Source: Paracoccaceae bacterium (GTDB lineage Bacteria > Pseudomonadota > Alphaproteobacteria > Rhodobacterales > Rhodobacteraceae). From it: a DNA stretch of 64,000 bases. The DNA is taken from positions 27,374-91,373 of the forward strand of contig JALSKC010000083.1 of the NCBI GenBank assembly GCA_026989055.1, written 5' to 3'. Made by a program: the position numbers and the translations under genes. Below the pieces are notes generated by a model. The model saw nothing but the letters and a program-made list of their open reading frames with translations. It had not been told where the DNA came from and made no database searches. The first letter of the stretch is position 1. Each line of letters starts with the position of its first letter. Positions 16,865 to 25,129 of the stretch are shown here, in pieces.

Positions 16865-17632
16865 TCACGTTCCCCGTTCGTGCTCCAGCTTCAGGCGGGC
16901 GATTTCCTCGTTGCGGGCGAATCGCTGCTCGTCGGCCAGGGCCTCCTTCACGAAGCCCAGATGTGCCTTCACGGCGCGGCGTGCCGCTTCCGGCGCGCGG
17001 GCCTGAAGGGCCTCGTTGATGGCGCGGTGCTGTTCGAGAAGCGTCTGGCGGGTGGTCTTCTGGCGAAAGATGACCTGGCGGTTGTAGAACACCCCCTGGC
17101 GCAGGAGCTGGAACATCGAGCGCATCATGTGCAGCATCACCACATTGTGGCTGGCCTCGATGATCGACATGTGGAATTCCGCGTCCAGGCGGGCTTCTTC
17201 TCCGGGGCGGCGGGCGGCATGGGCGTCCTGCATCTTGCGGAAGACCGTATCGATCACCGCAAGGTCGGTATCGCTGGCCAGCCGCGCCGCCCGTTCGGCG
17301 GCCAGGGTCTCGAGATCGGTGCGGAACTCGAGATAGTCCATCACCGCTTCGTCATGCCGGCGGAACAGCTCCACGAGCGCTTCGGAGAAGGCCGAGCCGA
17401 GCACGTCGGCCACATAGACCCCGGCCCCGGCACGGGTCGTCAGAAGTCCGCGGTCGGTCAGTTCGGCGATGGCCTCGCGCAGCGACGGGCGCGAGACCCC
17501 CAGGCGCTCTGCCAGGTCGCGTTCGGCGGGAAGCCGCTCTCCCTGGCGCAGGATGCCGCGCAGGATCAGCAGTTCGATCTGACGCACCACCGCCTGGGGC
17601 AGCTTTTCCGGCGTGATCTTCCGAAACGGCAT
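16865..17632 (-). CDS. FadR-subfamily GntR regulator (PdhR/LldR-like)
   Basis: A 255-residue regulator: N-terminal winged helix (LPAERDLAERLGVSRPSLRE, then LTTRAGAGVYVAD) and C-terminal FCD helical effector domain with the metal-binding pattern DAEFHMSIIEASHN and HRAINEAL. FCD regulators usually sense small carboxylates such as lactate, pyruvate or glycolate; the ligand here is unknown and no target operon adjoins. Its ribosome site lies in four tandem copies of AGCGGAG, which makes translation prone to change by slippage. Confidence 0.87.
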   Translation of the reverse strand: MPFRKITPEKLPQAVVRQIELLILRGILRQGERLPAERDLAERLGVSRPSLREAIAELTDRGLLTTRAGAGVYVADVLGSAFSEALVELFRRHDEAVMDYLEFRTDLETLAAERAARLASDTDLAVIDTVFRKMQDAHAARRPGEEARLDAEFHMSIIEASHNVVMLHMMRSMFQLLRQGVFYNRQVIFRQKTTRQTLLEQHRAINEALQARAPEAARRAVKAHLGFVKEALADEQRFARNEEIARLKLEHERGT

Positions 17633-17660
17633 CTCCGCTCTCCGCTCTCCGCTCTCCGCT
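17633..17660 (-). repeat. Heptamer AGCGGAG repeated four times at the GntR ribosome site
   Basis: Four perfect copies directly abut the ATG (on the plus strand CTCCGCT x4). Each copy contains GGAG, a Shine-Dalgarno core. The copy nearest ATG is too close, so the second probably serves. Gain or loss of a unit would shift spacing without touching the coding frame. Confidence 0.9.
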
Positions 17661-17777
17661 TTGCCGTCGCAGGATAGGCAAGGCCCCTGCCTGCAACAAC
17701 CGCGTGGCGGTGCCGCATGTGCAAGCGCGGCGGGCGCGCGGCGGCAGGCCGCGGGCTCCGCCCGGGCCGGTGCCGGC

Positions 17778-18443
17778 TCAGCCGGTCGGGCGGATTATGA
17801 TCTCCACCCGGCGGTTCCGGGCCCGGCCCTCCGGGGTCAGGTTGGTGGCGATCGGTTCGTTCTCTCCCCGGCCGACGGTGCGGATGCGCCCGGGCGAAAC
17901 CCCGTTGCCGACCAGGATCGCCGCCACCGCCGATGCCCGGCGCGAGGACAGGTCGAGATTGTAGGCCGCCCCGCCCACCGAATCGGTGTGGCCGACCACC
18001 ACCACGGTGGAGTCCGGATAGCGTTGCAGGTTCTGCGCCACCGCACGCAGGTCGCCGTGCAGCGCGGGTTTCACCCGGGTGCTGTCGAAATCGAACAGGA
18101 TGTCCTGCGGCATCCGCACCACCAGATGATCGCCGTTGTTGATGATTCGGATCCGCCCGTCGCCCATGCTGGCGCGCAGTTCGGCCGCCTGGCGGTCGAG
18201 ATCGGCGCCGATCGCCGCGCCGACCGCCCCGCCGATGATCGCCCCGGCGATCGCCGAGTTGCGCTTTTCCTTTTCCGTCTTGCCTGCAAGCAGGCCGAAC
18301 AGCGCGCCGGTCGCCGCGCCCAGCCCGATGCCTTCGTTCTTGCGGAGGTTCGGGTCGGTCGTGGGGGCCTCGATGCTCGTACAGGCGGTGAGCACCAGCA
18401 GGCCGGCGCTTGCTGTCAGGGTGGAGATCCTGGTGATTTTCAT
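17778..18443 (-). CDS. OmpA-family peptidoglycan-binding lipoprotein
   Basis: A 221-residue outer-membrane lipoprotein. The signal peptide ends in lipobox LTAC (cysteine near residue 21). A glycine-rich membrane-like segment of glycine-zipper type follows (GIGLGAATGALFGLLAG and AIAGAIIGGAVGAAIGAD), then a C-terminal OmpA domain with TVVVVGHTDSVGGAAYN, LSSRRA and NRRVEI that contacts diaminopimelate. This is the YiaD/Pal-like class and it probably anchors outer membrane to wall. ATG 18443 is chosen because it gives the signal peptide. Confidence 0.9.
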   Translation of the reverse strand: MKITRISTLTASAGLLVLTACTSIEAPTTDPNLRKNEGIGLGAATGALFGLLAGKTEKEKRNSAIAGAIIGGAVGAAIGADLDRQAAELRASMGDGRIRIINNGDHLVVRMPQDILFDFDSTRVKPALHGDLRAVAQNLQRYPDSTVVVVGHTDSVGGAAYNLDLSSRRASAVAAILVGNGVSPGRIRTVGRGENEPIATNLTPEGRARNRRVEIIIRPTG

Positions 18444-18560
18444 GATCGTGCCTCGAAATGGTTGGCCCAGCTTCAATCCGGATTCTTTTCGAATTCTCGT
18501 TGTCTGGCGCCTCGGCGCAAGAGCCATATGAACGCGATCAGCGGATATCTGCAAGGGTTT

Positions 18561-19478
18561 TCACGCAGAGCCGGGCCCGGGATCCCGGCAGGGCTGCCCC
18601 GGCGGTGTGGCGGCATCGCGCCTGGCGGACTCCCGGGCCAGCAGCGCACGCTTGAACGCCACCCCCCAGTGGTAGCCTCCCAGAGCGCCCGACCTGCGCA
18701 GCACCCGGTGGCAGGGGATGAGAACGCTCACTGGGTTGCGCCCCACCGCCGTGCCCACGGCGCGCACGGCGCGCGGGCTGCCGATGGCCCGGGCGATCTC
18801 GGAATAGGTGGTCACATGGCCGGGCGGGATCGCCAGCAGCGCTTCCCAGACCTTGATCTGGAACGGCGCCCCGATCAGGTGCAGCCGGGTTTTTCCGGGC
18901 TGGGCAGGGTCGCCGAAGGCTGCCGATACCCAGCCTTCCAGCGCGTCCGGCTGCTCGGTGAACCGCGCCCGGGGCCAGCGCGCGACCAGATCGTCCAGCG
19001 CCCGTGCGCGGCCCCAGTCGGCCGTGAAGCCGAGCCCGCACAACCCCCGGTCGGTGCCGGTGGCCACCACCTCGCCGAACGGGCTGGGGAAATATCCGTA
19101 GCGGATGTCCAGCCCCTCGCCCCTGCGGGAGAATTCTCCGGGGCTCATCGCTTCCCAGCGCAGGAACATGTCGTGCAGCCGGCCCGCCCCCGACAGGCCA
19201 AGCTCGGCCACCGTGTCGAGCGTCGTGAAGTTGCGCCGCAGCAGATCGCGCGCGTGCTCCAGCATCAGGTATTGCTGATAACGTTTCGGGCTGACGCCGA
19301 CCCATTGCGAGAACAGCCGCTGGAAATGCGCCGGGCTCATCGACAATTCCTGCGCGAGAGCATCCAGACTCAGCGGCGCCGCGGCCCGGTCGATCACCTC
19401 GATCGCCCGGCGGATCACCCGGAAGTGATAGCTGGAACATGCGCCGGGAGGCGCGCCGCTGTCGGGGCCGTCGCTCAT
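18561..19478 (-). CDS. AraC-type HTH fused to O6-methylguanine-DNA methyltransferase
   Basis: 305 residues: an AraC helix-turn-helix pair (about 20-118, SMSPAHFQRLFSQWVGVSPK), then a ribonuclease-like segment and the methyltransferase domain with the suicide cysteine 256 in VLIPCHRVL. It removes methyl groups from O6-methylguanine in DNA. Unlike Ada it lacks the N-terminal zinc domain that repairs methylphosphotriesters and triggers activation, so its regulatory half is not switched in the classic way. It is divergent from nth, another repair gene. Confidence 0.88.
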   Translation of the reverse strand: MSDGPDSGAPPGACSSYHFRVIRRAIEVIDRAAAPLSLDALAQELSMSPAHFQRLFSQWVGVSPKRYQQYLMLEHARDLLRRNFTTLDTVAELGLSGAGRLHDMFLRWEAMSPGEFSRRGEGLDIRYGYFPSPFGEVVATGTDRGLCGLGFTADWGRARALDDLVARWPRARFTEQPDALEGWVSAAFGDPAQPGKTRLHLIGAPFQIKVWEALLAIPPGHVTTYSEIARAIGSPRAVRAVGTAVGRNPVSVLIPCHRVLRRSGALGGYHWGVAFKRALLARESARRDAATPPGQPCRDPGPGSA

Positions 19479-19556
19479 GGCGTTACCGTAACCGATTGCC
19501 GCAGCCAGTCGATCCGTTTCTTGCGCCTTCGCTCGGCTCTTGGCATACCGGCGCCC

Positions 19557-20201
19557 ATGGCCCGGCAGATGGACTATCAGACGATCCGCGAGGTGTTTTC
19601 GCGCTTTCAGGCGTCCGAGCCTGCGCCGAAGGGCGAGTTGCACCACACCAACGCCTACACGCTGCTGGTGGCGGTGGCGCTTTCGGCGCAGGCAACCGAT
19701 GCCGGGGTGAACAAGGCGACCCGGCCGCTCTTCGAGACCGTGGACACGCCGCAGAAGATGCTCGAGCTCGGCGAGGCGGGGCTGACCGAGGCCATCAGGA
19801 CCATCGGCCTGTTCCGGCAGAAGGCACGCAACGTGATCCGCATGTCGAAAATCCTGGTGGATGAATACGACGGCCAGGTGCCCTCCTCGCGGGCCGCGCT
19901 GCAGGCGCTGCCCGGCGTCGGGCGCAAGACCGCCAACGTGGTGCTGAACATCTGGTTCCACCACCCGGCGCAGGCGGTGGACACCCATATCTTCCGGGTC
20001 GGCAACCGCACCGGCATCGCGGCCGGAAAGGACGTGCTGGCCGTCGAGCGCGCCATCGAGGACAACGTGCCGGTGGAATTCCAGCAGCACGCCCATCACT
20101 GGCTGATCCTGCACGGCCGTTACATATGCACCTCCCGCAAACCGAAATGCGCTGCCTGCATCATCCGCGACCTCTGCCCCTACGAGGAAAAGTCCACATG
20201 A
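19557..20201 (+). CDS. nth: Endonuclease III
   Basis: A bifunctional DNA glycosylase/AP lyase for oxidised pyrimidines, 214 residues. The helix-hairpin-helix LPGVGRKTANVV contains the catalytic lysine, and VDTHIFRV provides the catalytic aspartate. The C-terminal 4Fe-4S loop is C-x6-C-x2-C-x5-C (CTSRKPKCAACIIRDLC). The stop overlaps the start of the kinase gene by ATGA. It is divergent from the AraC-Ogt gene, so the 78-bp gap separates two DNA repair genes. Confidence 0.95.
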   Translation: MARQMDYQTIREVFSRFQASEPAPKGELHHTNAYTLLVAVALSAQATDAGVNKATRPLFETVDTPQKMLELGEAGLTEAIRTIGLFRQKARNVIRMSKILVDEYDGQVPSSRAALQALPGVGRKTANVVLNIWFHHPAQAVDTHIFRVGNRTGIAAGKDVLAVERAIEDNVPVEFQQHAHHWLILHGRYICTSRKPKCAACIIRDLCPYEEKST

Positions 20202-21193
20202 CCAAGACCTACCAGATCGTCGGCATCGGCAACGCGCTGGTCGATGTGCTGTCCCATTGCGACGATACCTTCCTGGCCGAACTGGGCATCGAGAAGGGGA
20301 TCATGCAGCTGATCGACATGGAGCGGGCGGTGGCACTTTATGACCGGATCGGCCCGGCGCTCGAAATCTCGGGTGGCTCGGCCGCCAACACCATCGCCGG
20401 GGCGGCGCAGCTTGGCGGGCGGGTGGCCTATGTGGGCAAGGTCACCGACGACCAGCTCGGGCGCATCTTCGCCCATGACCTGCGTGCCCAGGGGGCAACC
20501 TATGAAACCGTCATGGCACCGGCCGGCAACGGCGCCGAGACCGGGCGCTGCATCGTGCTGGTCACCCCGGACGGCGAGCGCACGCTGAACACCTATCTGG
20601 GTTCCTCCGAGCATCTGGAGGCCGCCGACATCGACGAAGCGATGATGGCCGATGCGGAGTGGATCTTCCTCGAAGGCTACCGTTTCGACGGGCCCGGCAG
20701 CCACGCCGCCTTCGCCCGCGCCATCGCCGCCGCCAAGCGCGCCGGCGGCAAGGTGGCGCTCACCCTTTCCGACCCCTTCTGCATCGAGCGCCACCGTGCC
20801 GCCTTCGCGAAGATGCTGCGCGAGGACGTGGACCTGCTGTTCGCCAACCGGGCCGAGATCACCTCGATGTATGACACCGACGATTTCGAGGCAGCATTGA
20901 CCCGCGCCGCGGCCGAGGTGGACATCGTGGTCGGCACCGACAGCGAAAACGGCGCCACGGTGGTTTCCGGCGCCGACCGCTGGCAGGTTCCGGCGATCCC
21001 GACCGAGGTGGCCGATGCCACCGGCGCGGGCGACCTGTTCGCCGGCGCCTTCCTCTGGGGGCTGACCAACGGCCACGGGCTGGAAAGCTGCGCCCGCATG
21101 GCCAACGTCGCGGCTTCGGAAGTCATCAGCCACATCGGCGCCCGCCCCGAGGCCGACCTGAAGGCGCTGTTCCGCCGGCACGGGCTGCTGTGA
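20198..21193 (+). CDS. PfkB-family kinase, adenosine kinase-like
   Basis: A 331-residue sugar/nucleoside kinase. PfkB signature 1 is around GGSAANTIAGAAQLGG and signature 2 is DATGAGDLFAGAFLWG, with the catalytic aspartate in GAGD. The overall pattern, including GNALVDVLSHCDD and LGSSEHL, matches the adenosine kinase-like subgroup common in Rhodobacterales. It would phosphorylate adenosine or a related nucleoside using ATP. It is coupled to nth by a four-base overlap. Confidence 0.88.
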   Translation: MTKTYQIVGIGNALVDVLSHCDDTFLAELGIEKGIMQLIDMERAVALYDRIGPALEISGGSAANTIAGAAQLGGRVAYVGKVTDDQLGRIFAHDLRAQGATYETVMAPAGNGAETGRCIVLVTPDGERTLNTYLGSSEHLEAADIDEAMMADAEWIFLEGYRFDGPGSHAAFARAIAAAKRAGGKVALTLSDPFCIERHRAAFAKMLREDVDLLFANRAEITSMYDTDDFEAALTRAAAEVDIVVGTDSENGATVVSGADRWQVPAIPTEVADATGAGDLFAGAFLWGLTNGHGLESCARMANVAASEVISHIGARPEADLKALFRRHGLL

Positions 21194-21280
21194 CGCCCCG
21201 CCGCCGGGCGGAACCTGCGGGCCCGTTGCCTCGCCGGAGCATGCCGCGCATGATCCGATCCGGCCCGGCGCCTGACAGGG

Positions 21281-21362
21281 AGCAGGCGGCTGCCCGGGCG
21301 AGGCATGGGCGGGCCGCCTGCGCGCCCCGGGCGAAGCAGGGACGATTTGGGGCGAAACGCCC
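21281..21362 (+). repeat. Diverged intergenic repeat, copy 1 (partner at 29720)
   Basis: From 21303, GCATGGGCGGGCCGCCTGCG and the next 40 bases align base for base with 29774 onward, at roughly four matches in five. Similarity extends upstream, where the second copy has about 30 extra bases. Both copies lie in gaps next to the 3' ends of plus-strand genes. It merges into a mosaic block at 21345-21432 that ends three bases from the sulfotransferase stop. Confidence 0.6.
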
Positions 21363-21432
21363 TGGATGCCCTCGGGGGCGAACCGGCCGCCGGGCCGGGC
21401 GGGGGGCGGAACGCTCCCCCTGCGTTCCGGCG
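21345..21432 (-). terminator. Hairpin-rich mosaic block behind the sulfotransferase gene
   Basis: Read on the minus strand it starts three bases after the stop and gives successive GC stems (GGGGGAGC/GCCCCCC-type, then GGCCCGGC/GGCCGG-type) and ends in GCCCCAAATC. The order of elements is the same as behind mipZ, but the bases differ in detail. It is a diverged member of the same family and probably serves as terminator or RNA stabiliser. Confidence 0.45.
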
Positions 21433-21434
21433 GT

Positions 21435-22253
21435 TCAGTCGCCCAGCCTGGCGTGCACCTCGTCCAGGTCGATCTCGGCGATCGGCAGCCGGCTGGACGG
21501 ATCGTCGATATCATATCCGAACAGCTCGAAGTCGAGGCGGTAGATCTCGCGCATCAGATGCATCGAGAGATCGTCGAAATAGTCCTCGACCGGGTGCAGC
21601 CGCTTCGGCCCGTGAACCGCGCTTTCGTTGAACCGCGGGATCTTTTCCAGATCCACCTGCACCGGAGTTTCGATCCGCTCCAGCACTTCCCGCATGCCTT
21701 CGTTGAAATGCTCGGTGCGTATGATCCTGTCATAGCGCCCGCCGTTGACGATGAAGGTTGCCACATGGCCCGACATCGCCGACCAGTGGATGTCGGGCTC
21801 CATCGGCTTGCGCCAGCGGATCGTGTCGCGGACGAACAGCAGGAAGCGGCGGAAGCTGGCGATCTGGTCGAATTCCTGCTTGCCGTCCTCGCCGCCCACC
21901 TCGATGCCGTATTTCTGGATCACCAGCGGCACGAGATTTCCGCGATAGCGCCTGCCATTGCGCTGGATGCCGCAGATCTTGTCGAAGAACGAGCTCAGGA
22001 TCCGGCTGTAGGGGTTGCGCACGCAGGTGAAGGCATAGCTCGCGCGCGCCCGCACGTTGCGTTCGATCACGGGGCGGCTTTCCTCGATCGACCACTTGTG
22101 CAGACCAGAGGTGGCATCGTGGATGTCGCCGTCGAAGAACTTCCCGTGATCGGAATAGTAGAGGATCTGCCCGATGGTCGAACAGGCGCATTTCGGCACG
22201 ACACGGTAGACCGTGCTTTCGCTTTCCGTCATCCAGGTGCCGGGGAATCCCAT
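21435..22253 (-). CDS. Sulfotransferase family protein
   Basis: A PAPS-dependent sulfotransferase of about 272 residues (Sulfotransfer_2-like). The 5'-phosphosulfate loop is VPKCACSTIGQIL (near residue 20) and the 3'-phosphate site is CVRNPYSRILSSFF. Such enzymes sulfate carbohydrates or small acceptors. It starts with ATG 22253; an in-frame TTG at 22334 would add 27 residues. It is divergent from a GT14 glycosyltransferase across 139 bp, suggesting that the two build one sulfated surface glycan. Confidence 0.85.
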   Translation of the reverse strand: MGFPGTWMTESESTVYRVVPKCACSTIGQILYYSDHGKFFDGDIHDATSGLHKWSIEESRPVIERNVRARASYAFTCVRNPYSRILSSFFDKICGIQRNGRRYRGNLVPLVIQKYGIEVGGEDGKQEFDQIASFRRFLLFVRDTIRWRKPMEPDIHWSAMSGHVATFIVNGGRYDRIIRTEHFNEGMREVLERIETPVQVDLEKIPRFNESAVHGPKRLHPVEDYFDDLSMHLMREIYRLDFELFGYDIDDPSSRLPIAEIDLDEVHARLGD

Positions 22254-22392
22254 GATCGCATTCGACCCTTGCTTGCGGTGCGCCGGAAACTCGCGCACCG
22301 GCACCAGAAGAACAAAGAGCCCCTGTTTTTTCAATGGTTGTTCACGCTATCTATGCAGACAATCTTGAAACCGGAGTAAATCGGCTTCCCAG

Positions 22393-23970
22393 ATGGCCAG
22401 GATCGCCTTCATTCTGCTCTGTCACAAGGATCCGGCTGCGGTCATCGACCAGGCGCGGCGGCTGACGGCGGCCGGAGCCTGCATGGCGATTCATTTCGAT
22501 GCCAATGCCCCCGCCGACGACTATGCCCTGATCCGCACCGCGCTGGCCGACACCCCCAGCGTCGTTTTCGCCAAGCGGCGCCTGAAATGCGGCTGGGGAG
22601 AGTGGTCGCTGGTGGCGGCGACGCTCGAGGCGCTGAAGGCGGCCGAGGCGGCCTTTCCCGAGGCGACCCATTTCTACATGATCAGCGGCGACTGCATGGC
22701 GATCAAGTCGGCCGAGTATGCACATGAATTCCTCGAACGGGACGACGCCGACTACATCGAAAGCTTCGATTTCTTCGAAAGCGACTGGATCAAGACCGGC
22801 CTCAGGGAAGAGCGGCTGATCTACCGGCACTTCTTCAACGAACGCCGGCACAGGCGCCTGTTCTATGCCAGCTTCAACCTGCAGCGCAGGCTGGGGCTGA
22901 AGCGCCGGATTCCCGAGGATCTGCAGATCATGATCGGCAGCCAGTGGTGGTGCCTGCGCCGGCGCACGATCGAATCGGTCCTCGACTTCTGCCGGCAGCG
23001 GCCGGATGTGCTCCGGTTCTTCCGCACGACCTGGATCCCGGACGAGACCTTCTTCCAGACGCTGGTGCGCCACCTGGTGCCCGGAGTCGAGATCCGCTCC
23101 CGCCCGCTTACCTTCCTGATGTTCTCCGACTACGGTATGCCGGTGACCTTCTACAACGACCACTACGACCTGCTGCTCGGGCAGGATTTCCTGTTCGCGC
23201 GGAAGATCTCGCCCGAGGCGACCGAGCTCAAGGCCCGGCTCGGCGAGCTCTGGGCCGAGAAGGGCGCGCGCTTCGTGATCACCAACGAGGGGCGCAGCCT
23301 CTACAGGTTCCTGACCGGGCGCGGCCGCGAGGGGCGGCGTTTCGCTCCGCGCTTCTGGGAAACCGAGAGCACGCTCGGGCGCGAGCGCGAGCTGATGATC
23401 GTGGCCTGCAAGAAGTGGCATGTCGCCAAGCGGCTGCTGAGCGAGCTGCGGCAGATCTCGAACGTGCCGAGCATCGAGTATCTGTTCGACGAGGAAGAGA
23501 CCCGCCTGCCGGATCTGGGGGGCATCCAGAAGACGCTGGCCAAGCGCACCCGGCACCGTCGGGCCCTGGTCCGGATGCTGTTCGACTATTACGAAACCGA
23601 CCGGCTGATCTTCTGCCTGGATCCGAACAACATGGATCTCCTGCGCGATTTCTATACCGACCGCTCCCGCACCAAGCTTCTGCAGATCGAGTGCCGGTTC
23701 TCCGACGAATACCTGATCGGACATGCCCGGAGGGTCGGTTTGCTGGGCGAGCGGGCCAGCTCCGAGACCATCGCCCGCCTCCTGCCCGCGATCCGGGCGG
23801 ATGTGCTCCACGAGGCCGACCGGATCAAGGACGAGAAGTTCCCCCACTACTACCGGATGCGCGAATGGGCCAGCCCGGAGGAGAATGCCGCCCCGCTGAG
23901 CGCGTTCTTCGGCCTGCCGCTCGACACGGCGCGAGAGATCGCATCCAAGGATTACCTGTTTGCAGACTGA
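22393..23970 (+). CDS. GT14 (core-2/I-branching-type) glycosyltransferase with DUF5928-like C-terminus
   Basis: 525 residues. Residues 1 to about 270 match the beta-1,6-N-acetylglucosaminyltransferase-like fold: FILLCHKDPAAVIDQARRL, KCGWGEWSLVAATLEAL and THFYMISGDCMAIKS. The second half (from about 300, TLGRERELMIVACKKWHVAKRL onward) looks like the DUF5928 extension that I recall from Rhodobacterales and whose function is unknown. There is no signal peptide, so it is cytosolic. The divergent partner is a sulfotransferase; a HIT protein follows after 9 bp. Confidence 0.83.
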   Translation: MARIAFILLCHKDPAAVIDQARRLTAAGACMAIHFDANAPADDYALIRTALADTPSVVFAKRRLKCGWGEWSLVAATLEALKAAEAAFPEATHFYMISGDCMAIKSAEYAHEFLERDDADYIESFDFFESDWIKTGLREERLIYRHFFNERRHRRLFYASFNLQRRLGLKRRIPEDLQIMIGSQWWCLRRRTIESVLDFCRQRPDVLRFFRTTWIPDETFFQTLVRHLVPGVEIRSRPLTFLMFSDYGMPVTFYNDHYDLLLGQDFLFARKISPEATELKARLGELWAEKGARFVITNEGRSLYRFLTGRGREGRRFAPRFWETESTLGRERELMIVACKKWHVAKRLLSELRQISNVPSIEYLFDEEETRLPDLGGIQKTLAKRTRHRRALVRMLFDYYETDRLIFCLDPNNMDLLRDFYTDRSRTKLLQIECRFSDEYLIGHARRVGLLGERASSETIARLLPAIRADVLHEADRIKDEKFPHYYRMREWASPEENAAPLSAFFGLPLDTAREIASKDYLFAD

Positions 23971-23979
23971 GGACTCCCA

Positions 23980-24360
23980 ATGGCCTATACCTATGACGAT
24001 CAGAACGTTTTCGCGAAGATCCTGCGCGGAGAGATCCCGAACGACACGGTTCTGGAAACCGCCCATTCGCTGGCCTTTCGCGACATCAACGCCCAGGCGC
24101 CGACCCATGTGCTGGTGATCCCGAAGGGAAGATACGTGAACTTCGATCATTTCGCGGCCGAGGCGACGGAGGCCGAGATCGTCGATTTCATCCGCGCCGT
24201 CGGCGAGGTCTGCCGCATCGAGGGCGTTGCCGCCGACCGGGGCGAGGGTTACCGGCTGATCGCCAATGCCGGGCGACATGGGGTGCAGGAGGTGCCGCAT
24301 CTGCATGTGCATGTGATCGGCGGCCGGGTTCTGGGGCGGATGCTGCCGGCGGCAGGCTGA
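23980..24360 (+). CDS. HIT-family nucleotide hydrolase
   Basis: A 126-residue HINT/Hint-like protein: VFAKILRGEIPNDTVLET at the N-terminus, HVLVIPKGRY in the middle and the histidine triad [11 protein letters not shown] near the C-terminus. The middle histidine is the nucleotidyl acceptor. Such proteins hydrolyse purine nucleoside phosphoramidates or acyl-adenylates. It lies 9 bp after the GT14 gene and is probably co-transcribed. Confidence 0.92.
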   Translation: MAYTYDDQNVFAKILRGEIPNDTVLETAHSLAFRDINAQAPTHVLVIPKGRYVNFDHFAAEATEAEIVDFIRAVGEVCRIEGVAADRGEGYRLIANAGRHGVQEVPHLHVHVIGGRVLGRMLPAAG

Positions 24361-25081
24361 GGCGTGCCTGGCGGTTGCGGCCGCCACCGGGCCTGCTATC
24401 ATCGCCGCGCCAGGACAGGACGAGAGGATGCCATGAGCGTCGAGGCCCCGGAAACCGAGATCGTGGACAGCTGGCGCATCGCCTGTGACGGCGGCGGGGG
24501 GGCGCTCGGCCACCCGCGCGTCTGGCTGCAGATCCCGCGCGAGACCGGCTGGGTCGAATGCGGCTACTGCGACAAGAAATATGTTCACCGGGATTCCTCC
24601 GGCACGGCGGAGGCTGGCTGATCTGGATGCCGGACCCGCAGGGGAGGTGCGCTTCGGGGCTGTCGCCGTCGGGGTTGTGCAGGTAGTCGAGCACGTTCAG
24701 CCCCGACCAGGCCTTCACGAACTGGCCGGTATTGCCGAAGCTGCGGCCGATGGCGGTGCCGGCATATGCATCCTGACGGGTGTAGAGCACCGTTGCCGTC
24801 ATCCCGTCCGAGCATTCCACCAGCGCCTGCCCCAGCCCGAGCATGTTGCGCGAGGCCCAGACGCCGGTGCATTCCTCGCCGTCGCTGGTGGCGCCGACGA
24901 GCCGGCCCGCGCCGCGGCCGTGAAACCATTTGCCCCCGGAACCGATGCAGGCGAGGATCGGCGCGCAGCTGTCCTGCCCGTCGGTGGTGTGCAGTTCTCG
25001 GAGACCCGCGCCGGAGCCGGCGCGCCGGCTGCCGGCGAGCAGGACGACCGAAAGCATGGCTGGAGAAATCGGCGGGCGCAT
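24188..25081 (-). CDS. Exported hypothetical protein whose frame runs into opposite-strand genes
   Basis: The first 150 codons (25081 to about 24625) look like a small exported family that I recall from Rhodobacterales: [59 protein letters not shown] and [12 protein letters not shown]. The N-terminal hydrophobic stretch is a poor signal peptide. After that point no stop occurs until 24188, so the frame passes antisense through the zinc-finger gene and into the HIT gene as basic low-complexity sequence. The natural stop was probably lost or frameshifted. The function is unknown. Confidence 0.4.
   Translation of the reverse strand: MRPPISPAMLSVVLLAGSRRAGSGAGLRELHTTDGQDSCAPILACIGSGGKWFHGRGAGRLVGATSDGEECTGVWASRNMLGLGQALVECSDGMTATVLYTRQDAYAGTAIGRSFGNTGQFVKAWSGLNVLDYLHNPDGDSPEAHLPCGSGIQISQPPPCRRNPGEHISCRSSRIRPSRSRAGSAARRAGGRAPPRRRHRRCASCPRSRFPGPRRSWHPLVLSWRGDDSRPGGGRNRQARLSLPPAASAPEPGRRSHAHADAAPPAPHVARHWRSAGNPRPGRRQRPRCGRPRRRRG
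24433..24621 (+). CDS. Small zinc-finger domain protein (NDUFS6-like)
   Basis: A 62-residue protein with the pattern C-x8-H ([19 protein letters not shown]), then [14 protein letters not shown]. These cysteines and histidine match the zinc-binding fold shared with the mitochondrial complex I subunit NDUFS6 (zf-CHCC). The small bacterial versions are widespread and their role is unsettled. ATG 24433 follows GAGAGGA. The HIT gene precedes it by 72 bp. Confidence 0.85.
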   Translation: MSVEAPETEIVDSWRIACDGGGGALGHPRVWLQIPRETGWVECGYCDKKYVHRDSSGTAEAG

Positions 25082-25129
25082 GGCAGAAGGCCTGCGGCAG
25101 ATCGGCAAGGGCAAGGATAGGGCGGGACA

